From: Xanthomonas maliensis
GTDB taxonomy: Bacteria > Pseudomonadota > Gammaproteobacteria > Xanthomonadales > Xanthomonadaceae
NCBI RefSeq assembly: GCF_009192945.1
Contig: NZ_NSET01000077.1
Coordinates: 1-35,981, forward strand
Direction: 5' to 3'
DNA: 35,981 nucleotides
Every line of letters begins with the position of its first letter. Positions within the stretch are counted from its first letter, which is position 1. The notes below the pieces were generated by a model. The model worked only from the letters and a program-made list of their open reading frames with translations. It was not told the DNA's origin and ran no database searches. This document shows positions 17,200 to 26,790 of this stretch, one piece after another. A program made the translations under genes and the position numbers.

Positions 17200-19014
17200 A
17201 TGAATCGCATCGTCCGGCAGCCGGCCCGTCTTGCCCTGGCAGTGGCGGTGACTCTCAACGTTCTGGCACTCAGCGGCTGCCCGCGCGACGACGCGCCGCC
17301 GGCGACGAGCGACGTCGCACCGGCCCCCGCCGCTGCGACGATCGCGCAGCAGCCCGCACCGCCGTATACGCCACCCACCGCCGACCAGCTGGAACAATTG
17401 GTCGCACCGATCGCGCTGTTCCCGGACAAGCTGCTTGCGCAGACCTTGGCCGCCTCGGTCTATCCGGACCAAGTCACCACCGCGCAGGACTGGCTGCGCA
17501 GCAATCGTTCGTTGAGCACCGCCGACCGCGCCCAGGCCAGTGCGTCTCAGCCCTGGGACCCCAGCATCAAGGCACTGACGATGTTTCCGGATGTGGTCGA
17601 TCAACTGGCCGGCAATCTCGACTGGACCCGGGCCCTTGGCGACGCCTACTCGCATGACCCCAATGATGTCTTCGCCGCGGTGCAAGTGATGCGTCAACGT
17701 GCCCAGGCCAGCGGCCATCTGCGCAGCACTCCGCAGATGCGGGTCCAGGTAGCCGAACATGCAGTGGTGACACCGGTCCTGGATGGAGAGCGGCTGCCAC
17801 CGCCGTCGCGGGTCATCACCATCGAGCCGGCAGAACACGACGTGGTCTATGTGCCACGCTACGACCCCGAAGTCGTCTACGGCGCGCCGGTGGAGGTCTA
17901 TCGCAGCTACCGCTATCACCCGGTTCGCTATTACGACGACGGTCCGGATCTGGTGACCACCGGCCTGGTGTCGTTCGGCGTCGGCGTACTGGTCGGCAGC
18001 GCGCTGGAACATCACCACGGTTGGTCGGGTTGGTTCGCGCCGCAGCCGGCATGGCACGACTGGGGCTGGAACAACTGGGGCGTGAACTGGTACGCACCGC
18101 GGACCTCGCCGCAATACGTGGTTTACCAGAACCACGTCTACGCGCCGCGGACCACCGTCATCAACAACATCAACAACACCCGCAACACCTATGTGGATGC
18201 GCCCACCATCGTCCGGCCCGGCGCCACGTTAGCCACGGCGCCATCGACGTTCGCGAATGCCGCGATGGCGGCGCGGCCGGCGTCCTCGTTCGCGCCGGCT
18301 GGTGCATTCGCTGGAGCGGGCAATCCCGCAGCGCGCCCTGCGGCAATGGCGGCGATGGCGCAGAACGCACGCGCCCTGCCGCGTTCGGCGCCAGATTTCT
18401 CGCACCTGACCGCACCGCACTTCACCTCCAACATGCTGCAGGCAGGACGCCCCGTGGCGGCGTTGCCGCCGGCGCCGTCGCGACTGCCGCTGGCTGCCGT
18501 GCGGCCGAGCCCGAGCCTGGCAGCGCTGCAGGCGCATGGCAACCAGTTGCAACCGCCGCATGCCGCTCCCTTCGCACGCCAAGTCGCCTCGGCCACCATC
18601 GCGCCGCGGATACCGGCGGACATGGCGCGGACGCAGCACCCGCAGTCGATGCCCTCCATGCCATCGCAGGCTGCGCTCGCCCAGCAACGGCCGCGGTGGC
18701 CGGCAGCGGAACCGCGGATGGCCGAGCTGGCGGCGCATAACCAGCAGCCGTCGCATGCGCTGCAACGCATGGCGCCGCCGGTCCGGAATCTGCCGCAGCC
18801 GCACGAACAGCCGACATTCGCCAACGCTCGCCCGCAACGGGCGTCGATGCCGCAGCAGCGCCCGCCGTTCGCGGAACGGTCGGAACCGCATCCGCAGCGG
18901 ATGGCCTCCTTCGCGCCGCCGCGCGCACCGATGCCGCATCCGCAGCCGTCCCGGCCGGCACCGAGCCATCCCCAGCAGGCACAGCATCACGAACACGACA
19001 AACACACCGGCTAG
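17200..19014 (+). CDS. DUF3300 domain lipoprotein
   Basis: The 604-residue protein has a lipoprotein signal (lipobox LSGC, Cys at residue 27) and a DUF3300 region at about residues 60-300. That region shows the family phrases LVAPIALFPDKLLAQTLAAS, YPDQV and AEHDVVYVPRYDPEVVYG, and ends in a hydrophobic stretch (LVTTGLVSFGVGVLVGSAL) followed by a Trp/Asn/His-rich part. The remaining 250 residues are Ala/Pro/Gln/Met-rich low complexity and His-rich at the very end, probably disordered. A GAGGTG Shine-Dalgarno lies 4 nt before the ATG. DUF3300 has no established biochemical role that I know of. It is likely envelope-attached and monocistronic, converging on rluC. Confidence 0.88.
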   Translation: MNRIVRQPARLALAVAVTLNVLALSGCPRDDAPPATSDVAPAPAAATIAQQPAPPYTPPTADQLEQLVAPIALFPDKLLAQTLAASVYPDQVTTAQDWLRSNRSLSTADRAQASASQPWDPSIKALTMFPDVVDQLAGNLDWTRALGDAYSHDPNDVFAAVQVMRQRAQASGHLRSTPQMRVQVAEHAVVTPVLDGERLPPPSRVITIEPAEHDVVYVPRYDPEVVYGAPVEVYRSYRYHPVRYYDDGPDLVTTGLVSFGVGVLVGSALEHHHGWSGWFAPQPAWHDWGWNNWGVNWYAPRTSPQYVVYQNHVYAPRTTVINNINNTRNTYVDAPTIVRPGATLATAPSTFANAAMAARPASSFAPAGAFAGAGNPAARPAAMAAMAQNARALPRSAPDFSHLTAPHFTSNMLQAGRPVAALPPAPSRLPLAAVRPSPSLAALQAHGNQLQPPHAAPFARQVASATIAPRIPADMARTQHPQSMPSMPSQAALAQQRPRWPAAEPRMAELAAHNQQPSHALQRMAPPVRNLPQPHEQPTFANARPQRASMPQQRPPFAERSEPHPQRMASFAPPRAPMPHPQPSRPAPSHPQQAQHHEHDKHTG

Positions 19015-19036
19015 GAGCTGCTCTAAGTCGCCGCTG

Positions 19037-19063
19037 GCTGACGCGGCCACTGGCCGCGTCAGC
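19037..19063. terminator. Strong bidirectional hairpin between the DUF3300 gene and rluC
   Basis: A perfect 12-bp stem, GCTGACGCGGCC / GGCCGCGTCAGC, with an ACT loop lies 22 nt after the DUF3300 stop and overlaps the rluC stop codon (19059-19061). The position between convergent genes fits a shared terminator, although neither side has a T run. Confidence 0.5.
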
Positions 19064-20051
19064 GCCCCAGGCGGTCCAGGGCCTCGGCCAACTCCGGGGC
19101 CAGCGGGGCATTCAATACATACGGCGTACGGCCCGCGTCCAGCGCGAACTCCAGCGAGGCCGCGTGCAGGAACAGGCGCTTGAGCCCGACCTGCTCGCGC
19201 AGCCGCTTGTTGACGTCCGGCTGGCCGTACTTATCGTCTCCCGCCACTGGATGTCCCAGGTGCTGGGCGTGGACACGGATCTGGTGGGTGCGCCCGGTCT
19301 CGATCCGCACCTCGCAATACGAGTGACCGCCACGCCGCTCCAACAGGCGGAAATGGCTCAGCGACGGCTTGCCGATGGGATTGACCTGGACATGCCGCTC
19401 GCCGCCCTGGCGCAGCCCGATATGCAGCGGCGCGTCAACGCTCATGACCCCGTCCGGCATGCGGCCGGCCAGCAGGGTCAGGTAGCGCTTGCGGATGCCG
19501 CGCCCCTCCACTCGATCGTCCTCGCGCATCAACGCCTGCAGCTCGGTCAGCGCCGAGCGCTTCTTGGCGACGATCAGCAGTCCCGAGGTATCGCGGTCCA
19601 GCCGGTGCACCAGTTCCAGGGTCTGCCCAGGGCGCAGTGCGCGCAAGGTCTCGATGGCGCCGAAGCTGATCCCGCTGCCGCCATGGCTGGCCACGCCCGA
19701 CGGCTTGTTCAGCGCCAGCAGGCGCGCATCCTCGAACACGATGGCGGCCTCCAGCCGTGCCATGAAGGCGGCGGGCGGTCCGGCCTGCTCGCCGCCGTCC
19801 TCGCTCAGGCGGAGTGGCGGCACCCGGATTTCCTCGCCCCCCTCCAGCTTGCGCTCGGCCTTGGCGCGACCGCCGTTGACCCGCACCTGCCCACTGCGCA
19901 CCAGCTTATAAATAAGACTGCGTGGGGCACCCTTGAGCTGGCCCAGCAGGAAGTTGTCCAGCCGCTGCCCTGCGCGGTCTTCCGGAACTTTGAGCAATCG
20001 CACGCCGACACGCTCGGCAGGGGGCAGCTTGGGGGGCTGGGGGTCGGTCAT
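19059..20051 (-). CDS. rluC: 23S rRNA pseudouridine synthase RluC (RluA family)
   Basis: RluC isomerises uridines in 23S rRNA (positions 955, 2504 and 2580 in E. coli). The 330-residue protein has an N-terminal S4 RNA-binding domain (about residues 28-85: QRLDNFLLGQL, then SLIYKLVRSGQVRVNGGR) and a RluA-type catalytic domain (about 100-310). The catalytic aspartate is in HRLDRDTSG, and GRTHQIRVHAQHLGHPV is the second family motif. The N-terminal extension and S4 domain point to RluC rather than RluA. It lies divergently next to rne, a conserved pairing in gammaproteobacteria. The ATG at 20051 lacks a strong Shine-Dalgarno. Confidence 0.93.
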   Translation of the reverse strand: MTDPQPPKLPPAERVGVRLLKVPEDRAGQRLDNFLLGQLKGAPRSLIYKLVRSGQVRVNGGRAKAERKLEGGEEIRVPPLRLSEDGGEQAGPPAAFMARLEAAIVFEDARLLALNKPSGVASHGGSGISFGAIETLRALRPGQTLELVHRLDRDTSGLLIVAKKRSALTELQALMREDDRVEGRGIRKRYLTLLAGRMPDGVMSVDAPLHIGLRQGGERHVQVNPIGKPSLSHFRLLERRGGHSYCEVRIETGRTHQIRVHAQHLGHPVAGDDKYGQPDVNKRLREQVGLKRLFLHAASLEFALDAGRTPYVLNAPLAPELAEALDRLGR

Positions 20052-20455
20052 CCGGCTATTTATTCTGTTACACTCGGCGGGCGAGATAAGGGTTTGATTT
20101 CGTTGGAAGTTGATTGGCCAGAAGCCTGACTTCCGATGATTCCGGCACAGTGCGCGGCCACCGCCCCCGGGGCGGCCATGTTAGCGGCTCACCGGCCTAC
20201 CCGGCCATCGCCGACAGTCTTCGGGCTGCCGCGCTGAACATGTCCCGTGCGCTGCCCCGGTTCGTCCGGACGCAGCTGCCGGCCCTGAAACACCTAAAAA
20301 CCTAAAAATAAAGCGCTCCCGCGGCCTGCCGTGGTGTTGCAGCGCTGGAAACCCTAGCTGAGGCCTGTCCGCGCGTGGCGCGAAGGGCCGGCGACCTGTT
20401 CCAGAGGCGAAACGTCACGGCGTTCCGCGCGGTAGAGCGCGCGAGGAACGCAACA
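20052..20455. promoter_or_regulatory. rluC-rne intergenic region with long rne leader
   Basis: These 404 nt hold no credible gene. They should contain both divergent promoters and the rne 5' leader. A GC-rich self-complementary element, CCGCCCC/GGGGCGG at 20161-20175, and an AT-rich patch (20289-20310, with repeated CCTAAAAA) are visible. In E. coli the rne leader is about 360 nt and mediates feedback control by RNase E; a similar arrangement here is inference from size and position. I could not assign promoter boxes with confidence. Confidence 0.4.
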
Positions 20456-23400
20456 ATGAAGCGAATGCTGATCAACGCTACGCAGGCCGAAGAGCTGCGC
20501 GTGGCGATCGTGGACGGTCAGACCCTGTACGACATCGACATCGAACAGCCGTCCAAGGAACAGAAGAAGTCCAACATCTACAAGGGCCGCATCACCCGGC
20601 TCGAACCCTCCCTCGAAGCGGCCTTCGTGGACTATGGCGCCGAGCGCCATGGCTTCCTGCCGCTGAAGGAAATCTCCCGCGATTATTTTCAGGCCGGTGT
20701 CGACCATAACAAGGCGACCATTCGCGAGCTGTTGCGCGAAGGCCAGGAAGTGGTGGTCCAGGTCGACAAGGAAGAACGCGGCAACAAGGGCGCTGCGCTG
20801 ACCACGTTCATCTCGCTGGCCGGCCGTTACATGGTGCTGATGCCTAATTCGCCCAGCGCCGGTGGCGTGTCGCGGCGGATCGAAGGCGAAGACCGCGCCG
20901 CCCTGAAGGAAGCCCTGGACAAGCTGGACATTCCCGACGACATGGGAGTGATCATCCGCACCGCCGGCGTCGGTCGCGACGCCGAAGAGCTGCAATGGGA
21001 CCTGGACTACCTGCTGCAGACCTGGAAGGCGATCGCCGAGGCTGCCCTGAGCAAGCCGGCCGCATTCCTGATCTACCAGGAGTCGCGCCTGATCATCCGC
21101 GCCCTGCGCGACTACCTGCGTGCCGACATCGGCGAGATCCTGGTCGATACCCCCGAGCTGTATGCCGACGCCCAGGAGTTCATGCAGCAGGTGATGCCGC
21201 AGAGCCTGCGCAAGCTCAAGCACTACACCGACGACATCCCGCTGTTCAATCGCTTCCAGATCGAGTCTCAGATCGAGAACGCGTATGAGCGCAACGTGCG
21301 CCTGCCGTCGGGCGGCTCGATCGTGGTCGACCAGACCGAGGCGCTGACCGCCATCGACGTCAACTCCTCGCGCGCCACCAAGGGCAGCGACATCGAGGAA
21401 ACCGCCTTCCACACCAACCTGGAAGCGGCCGAAGAAGTCGCCCGCCAGCTGCGTCTGCGCGACCTGGGCGGCCTGGTGGTCATCGATTTCATCGATATGG
21501 CCTCCAGCAAGCATCAGCGCGAGGTCGAGAACCGCCTGCAGAACGCGCTCAAGTACGACCGTGCGCGCGTGCAGTTGGGCCGTATCTCGCGCTTCGGTCT
21601 GATGGAAATGAGCCGCCAGCGCCTGCGGCCGAGCCTGGGCGAATCCAGCCAGATCGTCTGCCCGCGTTGCGATGGCCATGGCCGCATGCGCAGCGTCGAG
21701 TCGCTGTCGCTGTCGATCATCCGCGTCGCCGAAGAGCATGCGATGAAGGAGAACACCGGGCAGGTGCTGGTGCAGGCGCCGGTGGAGATCGCCAATTACC
21801 TGCTCAACGAAAAGCGCAGCGCGCTGCGCGAGATCGAGCAACGCCACGAATCGCCGATCATCATCGTCGCCGACGAGCAGCTGCACACGCCGCACTACGA
21901 AGTCACCCGCCTGCGCGAAAACGAGCTGGGTGAGGAAAGCGGCAAGCCCAGTTACCAGCGCGGCACGCCGCGCAAGCTGCCGGTGCATGCGCTGACCAAA
22001 GCGCAGCTCAACATCCCGACCATGCCGGCGGTGACCTCGATCAAGCCCAGCCAGCCGGCACCGGTGCGCGAAGAGGCTCCTGCTCCGGTCGCGCCGGCCC
22101 CGGCGCCGCTGCCTGCTCCGCCGATCCCCGCCCCGGTCACGGGTGTGGTCGGTTGGCTCAAGCGCATCTTTGGCGGCGTCGAACCGGTCGCCCCGGCACC
22201 GGAACCGCAGCAGCGCCAGCGCCAGAACGAGTCCGGCCGCGGCAACCGCAACGACCGCAACGACCGCGGCGGACAGCGCCGCGATGCCCGTAACGGCAGC
22301 AACGGCAATGGCAGCGGCAGCCAGCCGCGCGGTAACGGCGGCAACAATGGCAATGCCGGCAAGGACCGTCGCGAAGAGCGCCGCCAGCCGGCGGCTGCTC
22401 AGAACCCTGCGCAGCCAACCAAGCAACCGCGTAACGAGACGCCGGCCGCCAAGCAGCCGCAGCAACCGGCGCAGCAGCCCAAGCAGAAGCAGCAGAACCA
22501 GCCGCCGCGCCCCCCGCGTCAGCCGGCGCAGTCGCACGACGCCACCACCGGCGACAAGCCGCAGCGCCCGGCGGGCAACCGTCCCGACGAGGCAGTGGCC
22601 ACGCCAGCGCCGGCTGCCGTTCCGGCATCGACCACGGCGGCCACCGTCGCTGCGGTGATCTCCGAAACCGCCGCGCCCGCCGCACAGGCCGCGCCCAAGG
22701 AACAGGCGACGGCCCGGCCGGTCGAAAAGGCGGAACCTGCGCCGGCCACCGAGGCAGGCGTGGACGCCGCCGGCGATACCGCGCGCGCAGATGGCGCGGC
22801 TGCGGACGATGCCAATGGCGATGGCGGCAGCCGTCGTCGTCGCGGCCGCCGCGGTGGTCGTCGTCGTCGTCGTGGCGCCAACGCCAACGGCGAGGTGAGC
22901 AACGGCGCCGAGGGCAGCGAGGCCGATGACCTGGACGCAGATGCGGACGGCGAACTCGATGCCGACGGCGACGAGTCCACCGCGACCACGTCTGCCAAGA
23001 ACGCACCGCGCGCCGGCCAGCCGGAGTTCGACTTCGATGACGACGCCGCGCCGACCTCGTCGGAGGGAGTGCCGCCGGCACACGCCAACGCAGCGAAACC
23101 GCGCCCGGTACCGAAGGAGCGCGCCGAGCCGGTGGCCAATGCCGCCACGTCGGACGCACCCGCAGCGGCCAAGCCCACGGCTGCGCCGGCGATGGAAGCA
23201 ACGTCTGCGCAAACCGAGACGGTCGTGGCGTCGCACACCGCAGCCGTTCCGGCAATGGCCGCAACGCCATCCGCATCGGTACCGGCGAGCGAAGCGGCGG
23301 CTAACCGCAGCAGCACGGCTGGTGCGCCGACTGAGGCCACCCAGCAAGCGACGCCGGCCAGTACGGTAGCGGCAACGCCGGCAACGCCCGAAGCTCCGCG

Positions 23401-23971
23401 CGCCGAACAGCAGCCGCAACAGCCGACCGCGCCTGCAGTGGCCGCGCCTGCGGCGGTTGCTGCGCCGCAGGTGTCCGATCGTGTGGCCACGCCTGCCCCA
23501 GCCCCGACGCAGACGCGCGTAGAGACGGGGCAGTCGCCGCATCTGGCGGCCTCTGAGGGTGAACGTCCGGTCACCGAGGTCGCAGTGACTGCCACCACGA
23601 CGCCAACGGCACCGGCCGCGGATGTCCAGGCGGATGTTCAAGCACCACCGGCACGCAAGCCGTACGCCCCTGTGCAGACCACCTTGCTGGACGCCCTGGC
23701 ACCGGATGCCGATGACGCCGAGGCAACCGGTGCGCAGCCTCCGGGCAAGGACGCACAACGCGATTCCGGCATGCCATCGGCTGCCGCGACTGCTGCAGCG
23801 GATGCGTCGCCTGTGCGCGAACAGGCGCCGACGCCAGCGACCGTCACCGTGTCCCCGGCAGTACCGCCGGCCGCTACAACTGCACCGCCTGCCGAACAGC
23901 AGGCGGCGGGCGATAGCGCTGGCAAGGATCAGGAAAAGGACGAAGACGGCAAGCCGCGATCGAACCACTGA
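20456..23971 (+). CDS. rne: Ribonuclease E
   Basis: RNase E is the essential endonuclease of mRNA decay and rRNA/tRNA processing and the degradosome scaffold. The start giving [10 protein letters not shown] is the family start and has GAGGAA at 20442-20447; the longer frame from 20375 is not conserved. The product is 1171 residues. The catalytic half has an S1 domain (about 35-120), catalytic aspartates D301 (TAIDVNS) and D344 (VVIDFID), and the Zn-link C402-P-R-C405. An amphipathic segment [11 protein letters not shown] at about 564-574 sits where E. coli has its membrane anchor. The C-terminal 590 residues are Ala/Pro/Gln-rich and disordered, with a basic block at about 792-808 (arginine runs with glycines) followed by an acidic stretch at about 822-845. 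I see no recognised enolase or PNPase docking motif. Confidence 0.97.
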   Translation: MKRMLINATQAEELRVAIVDGQTLYDIDIEQPSKEQKKSNIYKGRITRLEPSLEAAFVDYGAERHGFLPLKEISRDYFQAGVDHNKATIRELLREGQEVVVQVDKEERGNKGAALTTFISLAGRYMVLMPNSPSAGGVSRRIEGEDRAALKEALDKLDIPDDMGVIIRTAGVGRDAEELQWDLDYLLQTWKAIAEAALSKPAAFLIYQESRLIIRALRDYLRADIGEILVDTPELYADAQEFMQQVMPQSLRKLKHYTDDIPLFNRFQIESQIENAYERNVRLPSGGSIVVDQTEALTAIDVNSSRATKGSDIEETAFHTNLEAAEEVARQLRLRDLGGLVVIDFIDMASSKHQREVENRLQNALKYDRARVQLGRISRFGLMEMSRQRLRPSLGESSQIVCPRCDGHGRMRSVESLSLSIIRVAEEHAMKENTGQVLVQAPVEIANYLLNEKRSALREIEQRHESPIIIVADEQLHTPHYEVTRLRENELGEESGKPSYQRGTPRKLPVHALTKAQLNIPTMPAVTSIKPSQPAPVREEAPAPVAPAPAPLPAPPIPAPVTGVVGWLKRIFGGVEPVAPAPEPQQRQRQNESGRGNRNDRNDRGGQRRDARNGSNGNGSGSQPRGNGGNNGNAGKDRREERRQPAAAQNPAQPTKQPRNETPAAKQPQQPAQQPKQKQQNQPPRPPRQPAQSHDATTGDKPQRPAGNRPDEAVATPAPAAVPASTTAATVAAVISETAAPAAQAAPKEQATARPVEKAEPAPATEAGVDAAGDTARADGAAADDANGDGGSRRRRGRRGGRRRRRGANANGEVSNGAEGSEADDLDADADGELDADGDESTATTSAKNAPRAGQPEFDFDDDAAPTSSEGVPPAHANAAKPRPVPKERAEPVANAATSDAPAAAKPTAAPAMEATSAQTETVVASHTAAVPAMAATPSASVPASEAAANRSSTAGAPTEATQQATPASTVAATPATPEAPRAEQQPQQPTAPAVAAPAAVAAPQVSDRVATPAPAPTQTRVETGQSPHLAASEGERPVTEVAVTATTTPTAPAADVQADVQAPPARKPYAPVQTTLLDALAPDADDAEATGAQPPGKDAQRDSGMPSAAATAAADASPVREQAPTPATVTVSPAVPPAATTAPPAEQQAAGDSAGKDQEKDEDGKPRSNH

Positions 23972-24012
23972 CCTCGACATGATCGGTCGCCACTGCGCGG
24001 CCGATCATGGAG

Positions 24013-24036
24013 AAAGCGGCCTGCGGGCCGCTTTTT
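24013..24036 (+). terminator. Rho-independent terminator of rne
   Basis: AAAGCGGCC pairs with GGCCGCTTT around a TGCG loop and is followed by a run of Ts, 42 nt after the rne stop. A preceding inverted repeat (ATGATCGG at 23979-23986, CCGATCAT at 24001-24008) could form a second stem just downstream of the stop codon. This is the clearest intrinsic terminator in the window. Confidence 0.9.
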
Positions 24037-24287
24037 CATTTGCCAGGGAGCCATCCCAGTCCGCATAAGCGACGGCGCAACGCTCGCATGCGCCGCAAGC
24101 CGCTGCAGTGGCTACGCACCGATGTTGCGCCTAGATGACGGTGATTCTGCCCTGGGGCATGTCCGGAATGGGGTCGCCAACGGACGCTGCCTCAAAGCAG
24201 CCGCGTGTCAAGATTCCGATCTACCACGCTGGTTAGCCCTGGCGGAAACATCAAGGCCAAAAGCACCCGCCCGCTAGTTAACGCGTG

Positions 24288-24935
24288 CTAGATCGTCCTG
24301 GCCGGATCGGTCAAGCCGTATTGGTTGGCCAGACGGGCCAGCGCGATGTTGTCCTGAATGCCGACCTTTTCGAACAGCCGTGCCTTGTGGGTATTGATGG
24401 TCTTGGCGCTGAGATTCAATCGCTTGGCGATATCTTCCTGGCGCAGCCCCTGGGTCAACAACAACGCCACTTCCAGCTCCCGCGGCGACAAATTGTCGAA
24501 CGGCGAGCCGCCGCCTTCCAGGTTCGACAAGGCCAGATTCTGGGCGATGGTATTGCCGAGATAACGACGGCCCAACGCGACCTCGCGCACTGCACGCAGC
24601 AGCTCCTGCGCATCCCCGCCCTTGCCCACGTAGCCGGACGCGCCAGCTTCCAGCAGACGCTTGGGCAGCGGACCGTCTTCCAGCACCGAGACAATGACCA
24701 CCCGCGTCCCGTAATTGCCCTTGACGATGCGCTCGGTGATCTCCAATCCACTGACCCCCGGCAAATGCAGGTCGCACAGGACGATGTCTGGCCTGAGTTG
24801 GCGGATCTGCGGCAGCGCCGCCTCGCCGCTGTCGGCCTCACCGACCACATCCACGTCCACTTCCCTGGACAGGATCATCTTCATGCCGGTGCGCACGAGT
24901 GCATGATCGTCGATCAGAAAAACTCTGATGGTCAT
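24288..24935 (-). CDS. gacA: GacA/UvrY-type response regulator (NarL family)
   Basis: The 215-residue protein has a receiver domain (residues 1-120: acidic pocket D9/D10, phosphoacceptor D55 in CDLHLPG, and the lysine of GYVGKGG) and a LuxR/NarL-type HTH (about 150-210: LSPRELEVALLLTQG, then SAKTINTHKARLFEKVGI). The receiver-HTH linker SPFDNLSPRE and overall pattern match GacA/UvrY, which in other gammaproteobacteria responds to the hybrid kinase GacS/BarA. The start chosen has GAGGAA six nt upstream; a longer frame from 25013 is not conserved. uvrC, the usual downstream partner, is absent, and no kinase gene is in the window. The gene converges on rne. 251 nt between the rne terminator and its stop show nothing else. 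Confidence 0.88.
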   Translation of the reverse strand: MTIRVFLIDDHALVRTGMKMILSREVDVDVVGEADSGEAALPQIRQLRPDIVLCDLHLPGVSGLEITERIVKGNYGTRVVIVSVLEDGPLPKRLLEAGASGYVGKGGDAQELLRAVREVALGRRYLGNTIAQNLALSNLEGGGSPFDNLSPRELEVALLLTQGLRQEDIAKRLNLSAKTINTHKARLFEKVGIQDNIALARLANQYGLTDPARTI

Positions 24936-24979
24936 CCTTGGTTCCTCGTAGTGCGGCTGGCGATTGCAGCCTATCTCCG

Positions 24980-25008
24980 TGAATAATTCAGGGCAAGCTA
25001 AACGACAA
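24980..25008 (-). promoter_or_regulatory. Candidate sigma70 promoter of the GacA-like gene
   Basis: On the minus strand TTGTCG is followed after 17 nt by TATTCA, in a locally AT-rich stretch about 45 nt before the start codon. The -10 match is weak, so this is tentative. It implies the regulator gene is transcribed separately from trhO, which lies 211 nt upstream. Confidence 0.33.
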
Positions 25009-25146
25009 TACAATGCGACGTATTACGAAATGGTAAGGGGTGCATGACCATTGGATCGGCTTGCCCACGCCTCCAAGAGTCGGAACCCAGGTGCAGCATG
25101 CCTGCCAGCACATGGCGCATGCATCGGACAAAGCGGTCGCGCTCGG

Positions 25147-25908
25147 TCAGGTTTCTCCTGAACGCGCTGCCGGCACATCGTCTACCAACGGCAGCAACTG
25201 TGCGTCCAGGGCGACGCGTTCGTCGAATACGAAGCAGCGGCCTTCATAGCCCTCGCCGCCGACCTGCTCGAAGTACCCCAGGATGCCGCCGTCAAGTTGC
25301 AGCACGTTGTCCATGCCATCGGCCCGCATCCACAATGCGGCCTTCTCGCAACGGATACCACCCGTGCAGAAGCTCACCACGGTCGCATCGGCCAGCGCGG
25401 CACGATGCGGCTGCAGCGCCGCCGGCAGATCGGTGAACTTCTCGATCGGCAGCGTGAGCGCGCCGGCGAAGGTACCGTATTCGACTTCCTGGGCGTTGCG
25501 GGTGTCCAGCAACACCAATGGCCGACCGCGATCGTCGTGCCCTTGCCGCAACCACTCTCGCAAGACCGAAGGCGCGACCGCAGGCGCACGCCCCTGCAGC
25601 GGCGATGCGTCCTCGCGGCGGAAACTGATGATCTCCGGCTTGACCTTGACCTTGAGCCGCGCGAAGGGTTGCTGTGCGCTGTGGCTGTACTTGATGCGTA
25701 GCGCCGCAAAGCGGACGTCGGCCTGCAGCCAGGCGTAGAACGCGTCGATCGCAGCAGCATCGCCAGCCAGAAACAGGTTCACGCCTTCCCCGGCGACCAA
25801 GACCGATCCCTTGAGCGCTCCCTGCCCAGCGTGTTGCAGGATATCGTCGGCCAGGCGCTGTGGATCGTCGATGGCGACGAAATGGTAGGCAGCAGTATTG
25901 GTGATCAT
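25147..25908 (-). CDS. trhO: tRNA uridine(34) hydroxylase TrhO (rhodanese-like, UPF0176)
   Basis: TrhO (YceA) catalyses oxygen-dependent 5-hydroxylation of U34 in a set of tRNAs, the first step to cmo5U/mcmo5U. The 253-residue protein has an N-terminal acylphosphatase-like domain (about 1-95, with GSVLVAGEGVNLFLAG) and a rhodanese domain (about 115-225) with catalytic C181 in FCTGGIRCEKAA, the family signature. The usual C-terminal cysteine-rich zinc region of longer homologues is absent, as in the shorter subgroup. It follows the DUF6164-like gene by 24 nt on the same strand and is probably co-transcribed with it. Confidence 0.93.
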   Translation of the reverse strand: MITNTAAYHFVAIDDPQRLADDILQHAGQGALKGSVLVAGEGVNLFLAGDAAAIDAFYAWLQADVRFAALRIKYSHSAQQPFARLKVKVKPEIISFRREDASPLQGRAPAVAPSVLREWLRQGHDDRGRPLVLLDTRNAQEVEYGTFAGALTLPIEKFTDLPAALQPHRAALADATVVSFCTGGIRCEKAALWMRADGMDNVLQLDGGILGYFEQVGGEGYEGRCFVFDERVALDAQLLPLVDDVPAARSGET

Positions 25909-25932
25909 GCAACCATTTTACCGCCGGCCGCC

Positions 25933-26298
25933 TCAGCCGCGCAGCAGCAGGAACGGCAGCAGGACCAAGGCCGCCACTGCGAGCATGCCCAGCAAGGTCG
26001 CGATGACGAACAGCGGGCGACGGCGCAGCAAGCCACCGAAGGTCTCAGCGGTTCCGTCCGCCAGCGCCTGCTGCCGCTGCGCGCGTGCGCTCGCACCACG
26101 CTCGGCCTGGTAGTGATCGAGCAAGGCCTTGGCGCGCGGATAATCGGCCGCATCGCTGAGCCAGATCCCGCCCGCGGAGATTCCCCAGCTGCTCGGGCGC
26201 GTTTCGTAGGTCTGCAACGCATGCGAACGCAGCAAGGACCGCACGTCCTCGGCTTCGTCCTCGGGCACATTGCGCAAATTGAGCAGCAGTTTGGCCAT
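25933..26298 (-). CDS. Small membrane-anchored DUF6164-like protein
   Basis: The 121-residue protein starts MAKLLLNLRNVPEDEAEDV. Its soluble N-terminal half (about 1-75) contains RPSSWGISAGGIWLSD, which I recall from a conserved family of proteobacterial proteins (DUF6164). The last 30 residues form a single membrane helix (PLFVIATLLGMLAVAALVLLPFLLL). A longer frame to 26460 would overlap the divergent FKBP gene and adds no conserved residues. It is 58 nt from the divergent FKBP gene and 24 nt upstream of trhO. Function unknown. Confidence 0.8.
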   Translation of the reverse strand: MAKLLLNLRNVPEDEAEDVRSLLRSHALQTYETRPSSWGISAGGIWLSDAADYPRAKALLDHYQAERGASARAQRQQALADGTAETFGGLLRRRPLFVIATLLGMLAVAALVLLPFLLLRG

Positions 26299-26356
26299 GA
26301 GACGATGATAGCGGCAGGGATGCGATAATGCGGCTCTTTCCACCGGGGATGTTGCG

Positions 26357-26785
26357 ATGCGCCTTCTGCTGCTGTGCATGCTGTCGTTGCTGGTCGGCTG
26401 TGCGCCGACGTTGCCGCCGTCCGGAGGCACCATCGCACGCTTCGAGCATATCGACCGCACGCTCGGCCAGGGCGCCGAAGCGACGCCAGGCGCATTGGTG
26501 AGCGTGCATTACACCGGTTGGCTCTACGACGAAAAGGCGCCGGACAAGCACGGCAAGCAATTCGACAGCTCGCTCGATCGCGCCGAGCCGTTTCAGTTCG
26601 TGCTAGGCGGCCATCAGGTCATTCGCGGCTGGGATGAAGGTGTTGCCGGCATGCGGGTCGGCGGCAAGCGCACCTTGCTGTTGCCACCGGATTACGGCTA
26701 TGGCGATAACGGCGCCGGCGGCGTGATACCACCCGGGGCCTCGCTGGTCTTCGACGTCGAATTGTTGGGTGTGACCCCGCGCTGA
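26357..26785 (+). CDS. FKBP-type peptidyl-prolyl isomerase, lipoprotein
   Basis: The 142-residue protein has a lipoprotein signal (LLVGC, Cys15) and one FKBP domain (about 45-140): [11 protein letters not shown], the FDSS element, [19 protein letters not shown] and the closing [28 protein letters not shown]. The active-site aromatic residues of the FKBP pocket (Tyr in HYTGW, Trp in RGWDEG, Tyr in YGYG) are present, so it should be an active proline isomerase that assists folding in the periplasm, tethered to a membrane. It is 5 nt upstream of the flavoprotein gene and probably co-transcribed. Confidence 0.93.
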   Translation: MRLLLLCMLSLLVGCAPTLPPSGGTIARFEHIDRTLGQGAEATPGALVSVHYTGWLYDEKAPDKHGKQFDSSLDRAEPFQFVLGGHQVIRGWDEGVAGMRVGGKRTLLLPPDYGYGDNGAGGVIPPGASLVFDVELLGVTPR

Positions 26786-26790
26786 GCGCA

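Noticed and set aside
20354..23980. 1208-residue open frame antisense to the whole of rne
   Set aside because: The translation is Arg/Gly/His-rich low complexity without family motifs, and the opposite strand encodes unmistakable RNase E. GC-rich third positions keep the antisense frame open.
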